Shown: piece after piece, positions 1 through 7,468 of the stretch | How positions within the stretch are numbered: position 1 is the stretch's first letter | Layout of the letters: each line of letters starts with the position of its first letter | NCBI GenBank assembly: GCA_964021645.1 | Contig: CAXIAD010000052.1 | Coordinates: 1 to 21,472, forward strand | DNA: 21,472 nucleotides | Direction: 5' to 3' | Source of the DNA: CANLDA01 sp964021645 | GTDB taxonomy: Bacteria; Pseudomonadota; Alphaproteobacteria; Rhodobacterales; Rhodobacteraceae | The notes under the pieces: model-generated | Seen by the model: only the letters and a program-made list of their open reading frames with translations | Database searches by the model: none | Told to the model about the DNA's origin: nothing | Made by a program: the position numbers and the translations under genes

Positions 1-682
1 CGGCATAGGTTGAGGCGTAGGTGATGCGTGGATTTTGCCATGTTAGAGACTGATCTTCTGTCCACGCTTGCCAGTTACAGAGTGTATTGGCGCAGTCAAA
101 GAGGTGGGTTTGGTGCAGTGATTGGAGATCTGCGGCGGCATTTGTTTGGGCAGGCCAATTGGGGGCCGTTGCGGGGGCTGCGATGGGATAGAAATATTCG
201 CTGGCGAGTTTTTCGGCGCGGGTTTCGGTGGCAGGATGCACGGAAAAGCGAATTTCGATATCGGCGGAGGCGGCGTATTGCAGGGGCTCCCACAGCTCTG
301 TGATGATGTTGAGGTGGATGTTGGGGAATTGGGCGTAGAATGCGCCAAGGCGCGGGGCGAGCCAAAAGGTGGCAAAGCTAAGGTTGGCGTGCACCTGCAC
401 CACGCCTTGTTGATCCTGCGATAGTGCCATTGTGCCCCGTGATAGGGTCGAAAATGCCTCGCGTACAACAGGGAGATAGGTGGCCCCTGTGCGGGTTAAT
501 TCCAGCGTGCGCGGGCGGCGGTGGAAGAGGGCCTGACCGAGGTGGGATTCAAGGGATTTGATTTGTTGACTGACGGCGGATTGGGTCATGTTCAGCTCTG
601 CTGCGGCACCGGTGAAGGAGAGGTGGCGGGCCGATGCCTCAAACGCGCGAAGCCAGTTAAGCGGGGGGAGGCGGCGTTGCAT
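1..682 (-). CDS. LysR-family transcriptional regulator, GcvA-like (partial, C-terminus beyond window)
   Basis: The frame stays open from an ATG at 682 down to the left edge, giving about 227 residues without the C-terminus. The N-terminus begins MQRRLPPLNWLRAFEASAR and carries the LysR winged helix-turn-helix at about residues 8-65, including NMTQSAVSQQIKSLE and then LTRTG. The PPLNWLRAFEASARHLSF opening is typical of the GcvA subgroup. From about residue 90 the sequence looks like the periplasmic-binding-protein-like effector domain, with VHANLSFATFWLAPRL. The gene is divergent from the aldolase-like gene at 800, the usual arrangement for a LysR regulator controlling its neighbour and itself. 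The effector cannot be told. LysR family is near certain; GcvA-like subgroup is likely; the target is inferred from position only. Confidence 0.9.
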   Translation of the reverse strand, partial: MQRRLPPLNWLRAFEASARHLSFTGAAAELNMTQSAVSQQIKSLESHLGQALFHRRPRTLELTRTGATYLPVVREAFSTLSRGTMALSQDQQGVVQVHANLSFATFWLAPRLGAFYAQFPNIHLNIITELWEPLQYAASADIEIRFSVHPATETRAEKLASEYFYPIAAPATAPNWPAQTNAAADLQSLHQTHLFDCANTLCNWQAWTEDQSLTWQNPRITYASTYA

Positions 683-799
683 TTCATAACCTTGTCATAA
701 GTTGAGCTAATGCAGTAGCGATGTTTTTTTCGTTGGTAAAGGGGGCGGGGTTTCTGCAAGTTCGGGGAAAGCAATATGGTAGGCAAAGGAAACGTGATT
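683..799. promoter_or_regulatory. Divergent promoter region between lysR-type gene and aldolase-like gene, candidate LysR site
   Basis: This is the 117-bp gap between two divergent genes. At 691-701 lies CTTGTCATAAG, an interrupted inverted repeat (CTT/AAG), followed at 707-711 by CTAAT, a word described in GcvA-type operators. A possible plus-strand -35, TTGTCA, is at 692-697 with TAGCGA at 716-721 (18-bp spacing, a poor -10). The sequence shows the words; their use as operator and promoter is inference. Confidence 0.35.
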
Positions 800-1555
800 A
801 TGGCTGTTACAGAGCTTCGTGCGAATATGGATCATTGGCAGGAACGTGTGGATATGGCGGCAACGTTTCGCTGGGTCGCGCGGTTGAATATGCATGAGGG
901 GGTGGCGAACCATTTCAGTCTGGCAGTGAGTGATGATGGTACGCAGTTTTTGATGAATGCCAATCAGATGCATTTTGAGCGGGTTCGGGCGAGCAATCTG
1001 TTGTTGGTCGATGCAAATGATCCTGAGACGATGAACAAGCCGGGCGCGCCTGATCCGACGGCGTGGGGGTTGCATGGGTCGATACACCGGTTATGCCCAC
1101 ATGCGCGCTGTGTGATGCATGTGCATTCGATTCATGCCACGGTTTTGGCATCCTTGGCGGACAGCCGTTTGTTGCCGATTGATCAGAACACGGCGACGTT
1201 TTTCAACCGCTATGTGATTGATGAGCATTATGCGGGGTTGGCGTTTGAGAGCGAGGGTATTCGTTGCGCCGGAATGCTGAGTGATCCGAAGAAGCAGGTG
1301 ATGATCATGGGCAACCACGGTGTGTTGGTGATCGGGGATTCTGTCGCGGATACATTCAACCGTTTGTATTATTTTGAGCGGGCGGCGGAAACATATATTC
1401 GCGCACTTCAGACGGGGCAGCCGTTGCGGGTGTTGTCTGATGAGGTGGCGGAGAAGACGGCCAGCGAGTTGGATGGTTATCCGGGGCAGGGGGATGCGCA
1501 TCTGAGCGAGATCAAAGCATTGCTGGACGAAAGCGGATCGACCTACGCGCAATGA
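800..1555 (+). CDS. Class II aldolase/adducin-domain protein
   Basis: 251 residues from the ATG at 800, chosen because AAAGGA at 785-790 is well placed for it. An in-frame ATG at 776 would add 8 residues. The fold is recognised from ANHFSLAV (about 37-43), the metal-binding pair HVH at residues 107 and 109, and GNHGVLVIGD with His173. These match the three zinc histidines of L-fuculose-phosphate aldolase (His92, His94, His155). The position of the catalytic glutamate of sugar-phosphate aldolases (SSEW in FucA) seems to be Ala88 here (PTAW), as in adducin-type members, so a classical retro-aldol reaction should not be assumed. Probably cytosolic. It is divergent from the LysR-type gene, and a small PNPOx-fold gene follows on the same strand. 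Substrate unknown. Confidence 0.85.
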   Translation: MAVTELRANMDHWQERVDMAATFRWVARLNMHEGVANHFSLAVSDDGTQFLMNANQMHFERVRASNLLLVDANDPETMNKPGAPDPTAWGLHGSIHRLCPHARCVMHVHSIHATVLASLADSRLLPIDQNTATFFNRYVIDEHYAGLAFESEGIRCAGMLSDPKKQVMIMGNHGVLVIGDSVADTFNRLYYFERAAETYIRALQTGQPLRVLSDEVAEKTASELDGYPGQGDAHLSEIKALLDESGSTYAQ

Positions 1556-1568
1556 CGGGTAGTCGCTT

Positions 1569-1585
1569 CTGACACTTGTTGTCAG
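1569..1585. promoter_or_regulatory. Perfect 6-bp inverted repeat upstream of the PNPOx-fold gene
   Basis: CTGACA and TGTCAG flank a 5-nt centre (CTTGT), 14 bases after the aldolase stop codon and 47 bases before the next start. It could be a small repressor operator or a weak terminator. No T-run follows, which slightly favours an operator. Confidence 0.3.
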
Positions 1586-1632
1586 TAGGGGTGTGATAGG
1601 GATGTTCCTGTATCTTATTGAGCAGGGACATC

Positions 1633-2181
1633 ATGGGAATTCAAACTGACCGACTGAACCGCAGCTTTCGCCGCTTTATTGAGGGGGCGGCTGTGTTTTT
1701 TGTGGCAACTGCCGGGCCGAGCGGGCGGGTCAATGTTTCGCCCAAGGGGTTGGATGCGTTGCGGATCGTGACGGATCAACAAATCATCTGGTTGAGTGTG
1801 AGCGGCAGTGGCAACGAGACGGCGGCTCATATGTTGCAAGACGCGCGCATGACGTTGATGTTTTGTGCCTTTGGCGGGGATGCGATGACGTTGCGCGTCT
1901 ATGGGCAGGCCAAGGTTGTGCATCCGCGGGATGCGGCGTGGCAGGAACTGTATGCGCTGTTTCCCGACTATGCGGGGGCGCGCAATATTTTCGTTTTGGA
2001 TATTGATCTGGTGACGACGTCATGCGGATCGGGTGTGCCTGAGATGAATGTGGTGCGCGAGCGGGCCGAGACGGAGCTGGTGCCATGGTATGACGAGATG
2101 GGCCCGGAGGGTGTGACGCAGTTCTGGGAGAAGAAGAACCTTGTGAGCCTGGATGGCGCGCCGACGGGTATTTTTGAATAG
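1633..2181 (+). CDS. Pyridoxamine 5'-phosphate oxidase-family (FMN-binding split barrel) protein
   Basis: 182 residues from the ATG at 1633, preceded by the purine-rich AGCAGGGA at 1621-1628. A TTG at 1618 is a weaker alternative. The opening strands contain FFVATAGPSGRVNVSPKG, characteristic of general-stress or heme-utilisation-like members of the flavin split-barrel fold. Later parts are IIWLSVSGSGNETAAHMLQDARMTLMF and an acidic C-terminus ending in GIFE. The length suits this subfamily, often annotated as pyridoxamine 5'-phosphate oxidase family although it is not the true PdxH. A flavin- or F420-dependent reductase or a heme-binding role are both possible. It lies 77 bp downstream of the aldolase-like gene on the same strand, so co-transcription is possible. 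Confidence 0.8.
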   Translation: MGIQTDRLNRSFRRFIEGAAVFFVATAGPSGRVNVSPKGLDALRIVTDQQIIWLSVSGSGNETAAHMLQDARMTLMFCAFGGDAMTLRVYGQAKVVHPRDAAWQELYALFPDYAGARNIFVLDIDLVTTSCGSGVPEMNVVRERAETELVPWYDEMGPEGVTQFWEKKNLVSLDGAPTGIFE

Positions 2182-2222
2182 ACGGCAGGGAGGCTGCGCG
2201 GGGCAACGCGGCGGATGACGTA

Positions 2223-3164
2223 TTATCCGCTGCGCATAGCGCGGGGGGGGACGCCGAATTCGGCACGAAAGGCGCGGGTCATGGCACTGGGATTAAGGTA
2301 GCCGCATCGCAGGGCGATTTCGGCAATGGTAAATTCGCTATCAAGCACAAGTTTGCGCGCGAGATTTAGGCGCAGGCGGCGATAAACGGTTTTGGGGGCG
2401 GCACCCAGATCGTGACGCATGCGGGTTTCTAGCGCCTTTTGGGTGCAGCCGGTTTGGCGGGCGATGTCGTTGATGGGCAGGGGATCCTCTAGGTGTTCTT
2501 GCATGATGCCAAGGGCGCGTTTGACCATGGTGCCACCGGGACGTGCGCCGCCACTGTGTGAGCGCGCAGAATCGCGGCTCATGAACAATTGCGCCACCTC
2601 AAGCGCCAGCGCCTGACCGTGATCGCGCCCAATCATGTGCATGACCAAATCAAAGGCGGCCATCGCGCCGGAACAGGTGATGCGCGCAGCGTCTATGACA
2701 AAGCGTTCGCGCTGGGCGGTGATGTCGGGGAAACGCTCTGCAAAGGCGGTCAACTCCTCCCAGTGGATGGTGGCGCGATGACCATCCAGCAGACCCGCCT
2801 CTGCCAAGAGCCAGCTACCGGTATCCAGCCCGATCAGTGTGGTGAAACGCGTGGCGGCGGCACGTAAGGCTGAGGCGCTGGCCCAGCCTGCATGCTCGCG
2901 AAACCCATAGGAAGGCATGACGGCGAGGAAATCCCCCGTGGCCGCATTTAGTTGCCCATGGGGGGCGACTTGTAGCCCGCTTGAGCTGTGAACGGGCGCG
3001 CCTGTCAGAGTGAGAAAATGCCATTCATACAAGGAACGCCGCGACAGCATATTGGCCGCGCGCAGGGGCTCCACTGTGTTGGCAAGGCAATGGTTCGAAA
3101 ACCCCTCAAACAAAAGGACGCCGATGTGCTGCGTTGCGGCGGAATTTTTGGTCCATTTCTGCAT
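2223..3164 (-). CDS. GlxA/GbdR-type AraC-family transcriptional regulator
   Basis: 313 residues. Residues about 13-185 form a DJ-1/PfpI (class I amidotransferase-like) sensor domain beginning IGVLLFEGFSNHCLANTVEPL and including IGLDTGSWLLAEAGLLDG and ATIHWE. Residues about 205-310 form the double AraC/XylS helix-turn-helix, with INDIARQTGCTQKALETRM, FTIAEIALRCGYLNPSAMTRAFRAEFG split across the second helix, and the closing PPRAMR. This architecture is shared by GbdR, CdhR and SouR, which sense quaternary amines in pseudomonads. The gene is divergent from the acyl-CoA dehydrogenase gene at 3243 and so is the likely regulator of that cassette, which fits a carnitine-like ligand. No ribosome-binding site is visible ahead of the ATG, so translation may be leaderless or the start may be misplaced. 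Confidence 0.88.
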   Translation of the reverse strand: MQKWTKNSAATQHIGVLLFEGFSNHCLANTVEPLRAANMLSRRSLYEWHFLTLTGAPVHSSSGLQVAPHGQLNAATGDFLAVMPSYGFREHAGWASASALRAAATRFTTLIGLDTGSWLLAEAGLLDGHRATIHWEELTAFAERFPDITAQRERFVIDAARITCSGAMAAFDLVMHMIGRDHGQALALEVAQLFMSRDSARSHSGGARPGGTMVKRALGIMQEHLEDPLPINDIARQTGCTQKALETRMRHDLGAAPKTVYRRLRLNLARKLVLDSEFTIAEIALRCGYLNPSAMTRAFRAEFGVPPRAMRSG

Positions 3165-3177
3165 GATAGATGTCTAA

Positions 3178-3208
3178 TACGGCATAGTTTTACCCGTCAA
3201 GCGCCGTA
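3178..3208. promoter_or_regulatory. Inverted repeat TACGGC-N19-GCCGTA in the regulator/acyl-CoA dehydrogenase divergent promoter
   Basis: Two perfect 6-bp half-sites lie at 3178-3183 and 3203-3208, within the 78-bp gap between the divergent AraC-type gene and the catabolic genes. On the minus strand TTGACG (3195-3200) and TATTAG (3174-3179) resemble -35 and -10 boxes but are only 15 bp apart. Operator function for the adjacent regulator is inferred from position. Confidence 0.35.
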
Positions 3209-3242
3209 ACGATTACACAACAACGAAAGTGGAGTGTGAGCG

Positions 3243-4403
3243 ATGCAGTTTGGCCTGACCGAAGAACAGGAGATGATCGTCTCCACCGTGCGTAGTTTTG
3301 TGGAAAAAGAGATCTATCCCCATGAGGATCAGGTTGAGCGCACAGGCGAGGTGCCCGAAGAGGTGGCGCAGGCGATCAAGCAAAAGACGATTGATCTGGG
3401 ATTTTACGCCTGCAACTTTCCGGAAGAAGTAGGCGGCGCTGGGCTAAGCCATTTGGAATTTGCGCTGGTGGAGCGTGAGCTGGGGCGTGGATCAATGGCG
3501 TTGAACCATTTCTTTGGTCGACCACAAAACATTCTGATGGCCTGCGAGGGCGAGCAAAAAGAGCGGTATTTGCTGCCAGCCGTGCGCGGTGAGCGCATGG
3601 ATGCATTGGCGATGACAGAGCCGGGTGCCGGATCAGATGTGCGCGGGATGAAATGTGCGGCGGTGCGCGATGGCGGTGATTGGGTGCTGAACGGCACCAA
3701 ACATTTCATCAGCGGTGCAGAGCATGCGGATTTTGTGATTGTATTTGTCGCGACGGGCGAAGACATGACGCCGCGTGGCCCGAAAAAGCGCATCACGACA
3801 TTTTTGGTTGATCGCGGCACGCCGGGGTTCACCATTCGGGACGGATACAAATCGGTTAGCCATCGCGGCTACAAAAATATGATCCTTGAGTTTGATAATT
3901 GTCGTCTGCCAGATGCGCAGGTCTTGGGCGAGGTTGATGGTGGTTTTGCGGTGATGAACGAGTGGCTGTATGCCACACGGATCACGGTGGCGACCATGTG
4001 TGTTGGCCGTGCGCGGCGGGCGTTTGATTATGCGCTGGATTATGCTGCACAGCGCGAACAATTCGGCCAGCAGATCGGCAAGTTTCAGGGCATTAGTTTT
4101 CAAATCGCTGACATGATCACCGAGATTGACGCGGCGGATTTGCTGACATTGGCGGCGGCGGAGCGGTTGGATCGGGGATTGCCTGCGAACCGCGAAATTG
4201 CCTCGGCGAAACTATATGCCTCGGAGATGTTGGCGCGGGTGACGGATACGGCGATTCAGGTGCATGGCGGCATGGGGTTGATGGATGATTATCCATTGGC
4301 GCGGTTCTGGCGCGATGCACGGGTTGAGCGTATTTGGGACGGCACATCGGAAATTCAGCGTCATATTATCAGCCGTGATTTGCTGCGCCCGCTGGGTGCG
4401 TAA
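3243..4403 (+). CDS. Acyl-CoA dehydrogenase family protein
   Basis: 386 residues, normal for a short- or medium-chain acyl-CoA dehydrogenase, a soluble FAD flavoprotein introducing an alpha-beta double bond into an acyl-CoA. The start at 3243 has GGAG at 3231-3234. The N-terminal helical domain begins FGLTEEQEMIVSTVRSFVE; the central beta domain carries the family signature AMTEPGAGSDVRGMK (about 123-137); the C-terminal domain has REQFGQQIGKFQGISFQIADM and VHGGMGLMDDYP. At the place of the medium-chain-type catalytic glutamate (YEGT) it has Asp366 (IWDGTSEIQR), and the alternative glutamate position of isovaleryl-type enzymes is not obviously acidic (LYATR). It heads a three-gene cassette with an acyl-CoA ligase and a CaiD-like hydratase; gamma-butyrobetainyl-CoA is a plausible substrate by context, not proven. 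Confidence 0.93.
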   Translation: MQFGLTEEQEMIVSTVRSFVEKEIYPHEDQVERTGEVPEEVAQAIKQKTIDLGFYACNFPEEVGGAGLSHLEFALVERELGRGSMALNHFFGRPQNILMACEGEQKERYLLPAVRGERMDALAMTEPGAGSDVRGMKCAAVRDGGDWVLNGTKHFISGAEHADFVIVFVATGEDMTPRGPKKRITTFLVDRGTPGFTIRDGYKSVSHRGYKNMILEFDNCRLPDAQVLGEVDGGFAVMNEWLYATRITVATMCVGRARRAFDYALDYAAQREQFGQQIGKFQGISFQIADMITEIDAADLLTLAAAERLDRGLPANREIASAKLYASEMLARVTDTAIQVHGGMGLMDDYPLARFWRDARVERIWDGTSEIQRHIISRDLLRPLGA

Positions 4404-4418
4404 GGCGGGTGCGTAAGG
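4394..4418 (+). repeat. 12-bp perfect tandem duplication spanning the acyl-CoA dehydrogenase stop codon
   Basis: GGGTGCGTAAGG occurs at 4394-4405 and again at 4107 plus 300, that is 4407-4418, a period of 13. The first copy contains the real stop TAA (4401-4403) and the second a decoy TAA. It reads as a local slippage duplication. Confidence 0.75.
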
Positions 4419-4434
4419 TGACTGGATTTATACT

Positions 4435-6462
4435 ATGAGCAAACTTTCCCGTATGATGTCGCCGCAAACCATCGCCGTTATCGGCGGGGGGGCGTGGTGT
4501 GCCTTGGTGATAGAACAATGTCGCAAGATGGGTTTTGCAGGGGCGATTTATCCTGTGCATCCCAAGGCGCGCGAGGTTGCGGGTGTGGCTGCATTCGCCA
4601 GCGTTGAGGAGTTGCCAAGCGCGCCGGACGCCAGTTTTATCGGAGTCAACCGGGTGGCGACGATTGGTATCGTGGCGGCACTGGCTGCGCGTGGGGCTGG
4701 CGGGGCGGTTTGTTTCGCCTCTGGGTTTTTGGAGGCGCAGGCGGAGGACAGTGAGGGGGCCGATTTACAGGTGCGTTTGCTGGCAGCGGCCGGAGAGATG
4801 CCGATTTTAGGGCCCAATTGCTATGGCTTCATCAACTATCTGGATGGCGCGTTATTGTGGCCGGATCAGCATGGCGGGCGGCGTGTTGATAGTGGCGTTG
4901 CGCTTGTCACGCAAAGTTCGAACATGGCGATCAACCTGACCATGCAGGCGCGTGGATTGCCGGTGGCCTATGTGGTGACGGCTGGCAATCAGGCGCAATC
5001 TGGCATTGCTGCGATTGGCGAGGCCTTGTTGGAGGATCCGCGGGTCACGGCCTTGGGGCTGCATATCGAGGGTGTGGGCGATTTGCGCGCGTTTGAGGCG
5101 CTGGCGGCCAAGGCGCGTGATCTTGGCAAGCCGATTGTCGCGTTGAAGGTCGGCAAATCAGAGCAAGCGCAGGCGGCCACGGTGTCGCATACGGCGTCAT
5201 TGGCGGGCGGGGATGCCGGGGCGGCGGCGTTACTATTGCGGTTGGGCATTGCGCGTGTGAACGATCTGCCGTGTTTCCTTGAGACGTTGAAATTGCTGCA
5301 TGTGGCGGGCAGATTGCCGTCAAATCGTCTTGGCAGTATCAGTTGTTCGGGTGGGGAGGCGAGCCTTGCAGCCGATACGGCGCATGGGCGCGATGTCGTG
5401 TTTCCATCGTTGAATGCCACACAACAAGCCGATCTACGCGCGGCCTTGGGGCCGATGGTCGCCCTAGCGAACCCGCTGGATTATCACACCTATATTTGGC
5501 GCGATACTGAGGCGATGACGCGGGCCTTTGCTGCGATGATGGACCCCGCGTTGGCGATGACATTGGTGATCGTTGATTTCCCGCGTGCGGATCGGTGTGA
5601 TCCGGTGGATTGGGAATGCGCGATTGCGGCGACAATCGGGGCGAAACAACGAACTGGTGCCAATGTCGGTATGGTCGCAAGCCTGCCTGAGTTGATGCCA
5701 GAGGCTGTTGCAGATCGGTTGATCGCGGCGGGTGTTGTGCCCTTTGCTGGATTAACCGAAGCGATCATCGCCTGTGAAATTGCTGCTAAAATTGCGCCCG
5801 AATTGGCCGCCCCTTTGCTGTTGCCATCCACGCCCGAGCAAACAGAAATCATCACCGAAGCAGAGGCCAAGCACCGTTTGGCCCAGCACGGGTTGCGCAT
5901 CCCGACGGCGCGCCAATGTGGCAGTGCCGAGGCGGCAGGCCATGCCGCTGCGCAGATGGGTTTTCCGGTTGCGGTAAAGGGTGAGGGCATCGCGCATAAA
6001 ACCGAAGCGGGGGCTGTGGCGTTGAATTTGACCTCTGTTGAGGGCGTCATCGCGGCGGCACAATTGATGCCGACGGATCGGTTCTTGGTTGAGGAAATGG
6101 TCACAGGCACCGTCGCAGAGCTGCTGATTGGAGTGATGAATGACCCGGCACATGGGTTTGTGATGACCTTGGCGGCAGGCGGTGTTTTGACCGAAGTTCT
6201 GCAAGACAGCGCCTCGTTTTTGCTGCCAGCAACGGATCAGATGATTGAGCACGCATTGGACAGTTTGCGGGTGTCGAAATTGTTGGCGGGCTATCGCGGT
6301 GCCCCTGCGGCAAACCGTGGTGCGATCTTGCGGGCGGTGCGCGCAGTGGAGGCGTATGTTCTTGCCAATGCTGACGGGCTGCAGGAGATTGAGATCAACC
6401 CGTTGCTGTGCACGCCTGTGGATGCGGTGGCGGCAGATGCGCTGATGCGGTGCAAGGATTGA
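4435..6462 (+). CDS. Acetate-CoA ligase (NDP-forming) family protein, fused alpha and beta subunits
   Basis: 675 residues, the usual size of a single-chain NDP-forming acyl-CoA synthetase, which makes acyl-CoA from a carboxylate, CoA and ATP through a phosphohistidine. The CoA-binding Rossmann domain starts at IAVIGGGAWCALVIEQC (about 13-29). GPNCYGFIN is at about 126-134. His252 in VSHTASLAGGDAG corresponds by position to the phosphorylated histidine of succinyl-CoA synthetase alpha. Residues about 470-675 are the ATP-grasp domain, with PVAVKGEGIAHKTEAGAVAL, FLVEEMVTGTVAELLIGV and LQEIEINPLL. The ATG lies 31 bp after the dehydrogenase stop, with only a weak ribosome-binding site, so coupling to the upstream gene is likely. 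It probably activates the acid consumed by the neighbouring dehydrogenase and hydratase. The substrate is inferred. Confidence 0.9.
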   Translation: MSKLSRMMSPQTIAVIGGGAWCALVIEQCRKMGFAGAIYPVHPKAREVAGVAAFASVEELPSAPDASFIGVNRVATIGIVAALAARGAGGAVCFASGFLEAQAEDSEGADLQVRLLAAAGEMPILGPNCYGFINYLDGALLWPDQHGGRRVDSGVALVTQSSNMAINLTMQARGLPVAYVVTAGNQAQSGIAAIGEALLEDPRVTALGLHIEGVGDLRAFEALAAKARDLGKPIVALKVGKSEQAQAATVSHTASLAGGDAGAAALLLRLGIARVNDLPCFLETLKLLHVAGRLPSNRLGSISCSGGEASLAADTAHGRDVVFPSLNATQQADLRAALGPMVALANPLDYHTYIWRDTEAMTRAFAAMMDPALAMTLVIVDFPRADRCDPVDWECAIAATIGAKQRTGANVGMVASLPELMPEAVADRLIAAGVVPFAGLTEAIIACEIAAKIAPELAAPLLLPSTPEQTEIITEAEAKHRLAQHGLRIPTARQCGSAEAAGHAAAQMGFPVAVKGEGIAHKTEAGAVALNLTSVEGVIAAAQLMPTDRFLVEEMVTGTVAELLIGVMNDPAHGFVMTLAAGGVLTEVLQDSASFLLPATDQMIEHALDSLRVSKLLAGYRGAPAANRGAILRAVRAVEAYVLANADGLQEIEINPLLCTPVDAVAADALMRCKD

Positions 6463-6546
6463 CCGAATATAGCGGAGGAGACGGGGCTAGCGGCCTCTGT
6501 GTTTTCCCGCAGAATGATAGATTGATTTGTGACAGGAGAGACGTGA

Positions 6547-7344
6547 ATGACCGATAATTCAGTAGATAGCCCCGTAAAGACCCGGCGTGAGGGGGCCATT
6601 TTGGAAATCACACTTGACCGTCCCAAGGCCAATGCGATTGATCTGAAAACCAGCATTGTGATGGGTGAAGTATTTCGCGAGTTTCGCGATGATCCGACCC
6701 TGCGCGTGGCGATCTTAACCGGAGCGGGGGCAAAATTCTTTTGCCCGGGTTGGGATCTGAAGGCTGCGGCGGACGGGGATGCGGTTGACGGCGATTACGG
6801 CGTTGGCGGGTTCGGTGGTCTGCAAGAATTACGCGACATGAATAAGCCGGTGATTGCTGCGGTGAATGGGATCGCTTGCGGGGGGGGGCTTGAGTTGATG
6901 ATCTCTGCGGATATCATTATCGCGGCGGACCATGCGACATTTGCCTTGCCGGAAATTCGCTCGGGTACAGTGGCGGATGCGGCCAGTGTGAAATTGCCAA
7001 AACGCATCCCCTATCATATCGCGATGGAGCTATTGCTGACCGGGCGCTGGTTTGACGCAGCAGAGGCGCATCATTGGGGGCTGGTGAATGAGATCGTTGC
7101 GGCGGATCAATTGATGGCGCGCGCATGGGAGCAGGCGCGGTTGCTCGCGAGCGGCCCACCGCTGGTTTATGCAGCGATCAAAGAGGTGGTGCGCGATGCT
7201 GAGGATAGCAAGTTTCAGGACGCGATGAACCGGATCACCAAACGCCAGTTGCGTTCAATTGATGCGCTCTATGCCTCTGAGGATCAGTTGGAAGGCGCGC
7301 GCGCCTTTGCTGAGAAACGTGATCCAGTATGGCAGGGTAAATAG
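6547..7344 (+). CDS. CaiD-like crotonobetainyl-CoA hydratase (carnitinyl-CoA dehydratase), crotonase superfamily
   Basis: 265 residues, close to E. coli CaiD (about 261). AGGAGAG at 6534-6540 sets the start. Several stretches recall CaiD closely: AILEITLDRPKANAID, GWDLKAAADGD, GGFGGLQEL, NKPVIAAVNG and the C-terminal AFAEKRDPVWQGK. Both crotonase glutamates are present: Glu116 in CGGGLEL and Glu136 in ALPEIRSG. The glycine-rich CGGG segment supplies part of the oxyanion hole. CaiD adds water to crotonobetainyl-CoA to form carnitinyl-CoA, and the reverse. Together with a dehydrogenase, a CoA ligase and a GbdR-like regulator, this supports a gamma-butyrobetaine/carnitine acyl-CoA pathway. A related short-chain enoyl-CoA hydratase is the main alternative. 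Eighty-four bases separate it from the ligase gene. Confidence 0.85.
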   Translation: MTDNSVDSPVKTRREGAILEITLDRPKANAIDLKTSIVMGEVFREFRDDPTLRVAILTGAGAKFFCPGWDLKAAADGDAVDGDYGVGGFGGLQELRDMNKPVIAAVNGIACGGGLELMISADIIIAADHATFALPEIRSGTVADAASVKLPKRIPYHIAMELLLTGRWFDAAEAHHWGLVNEIVAADQLMARAWEQARLLASGPPLVYAAIKEVVRDAEDSKFQDAMNRITKRQLRSIDALYASEDQLEGARAFAEKRDPVWQGK

Positions 7345-7389
7345 ACGGATTTGGGGGGTGATACCCGCCCCTCATGCGCCCGCCGAGGG

Positions 7390-7410
7390 AAAATCCGCTT
7401 TGGATTTTTT
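7390..7410. terminator. Intrinsic terminator after the CaiD-like gene
   Basis: AAAATCC at 7390-7396 and GGATTTT at 7402-7408 form a perfect 7-bp stem around GCTTT, ending in a T-run. It lies 46 bp after the hydratase stop in a convergent gap. The A-rich left arm would also give a U-run on the other strand, so it may serve both directions. Confidence 0.65.
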
Positions 7411-7423
7411 CGAGACATAAAGC

Positions 7424-7468
7424 GCGCCGCAGGCGCTCCGCTGGATTAAGGCGGGGCGCGCTGGATTA
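7424..7468 (-). repeat. 3'-end repeat: TAATCCAGCG duplicated, followed by a 5-bp stem hairpin
   Basis: Read on the minus strand, the methyltransferase stop TAA starts the word TAATCCAGCG (7468-7459). The word recurs 20 bp on (7448-7439), followed by GA and a hairpin with stem GCGCC/GGCGC and triloop (7436-7424). The same word plus a differently sequenced but still paired hairpin follows the HD-domain gene at 18934-18960. It may act as a terminator, though no strong T-run follows here. Confidence 0.6.

Noticed and set aside
5490..6110. 206-codon open frame antisense to the acyl-CoA ligase gene
   Set aside because: It lies fully within an unambiguous gene and is low-complexity (Ala, Ser, Pro rich) without motifs.
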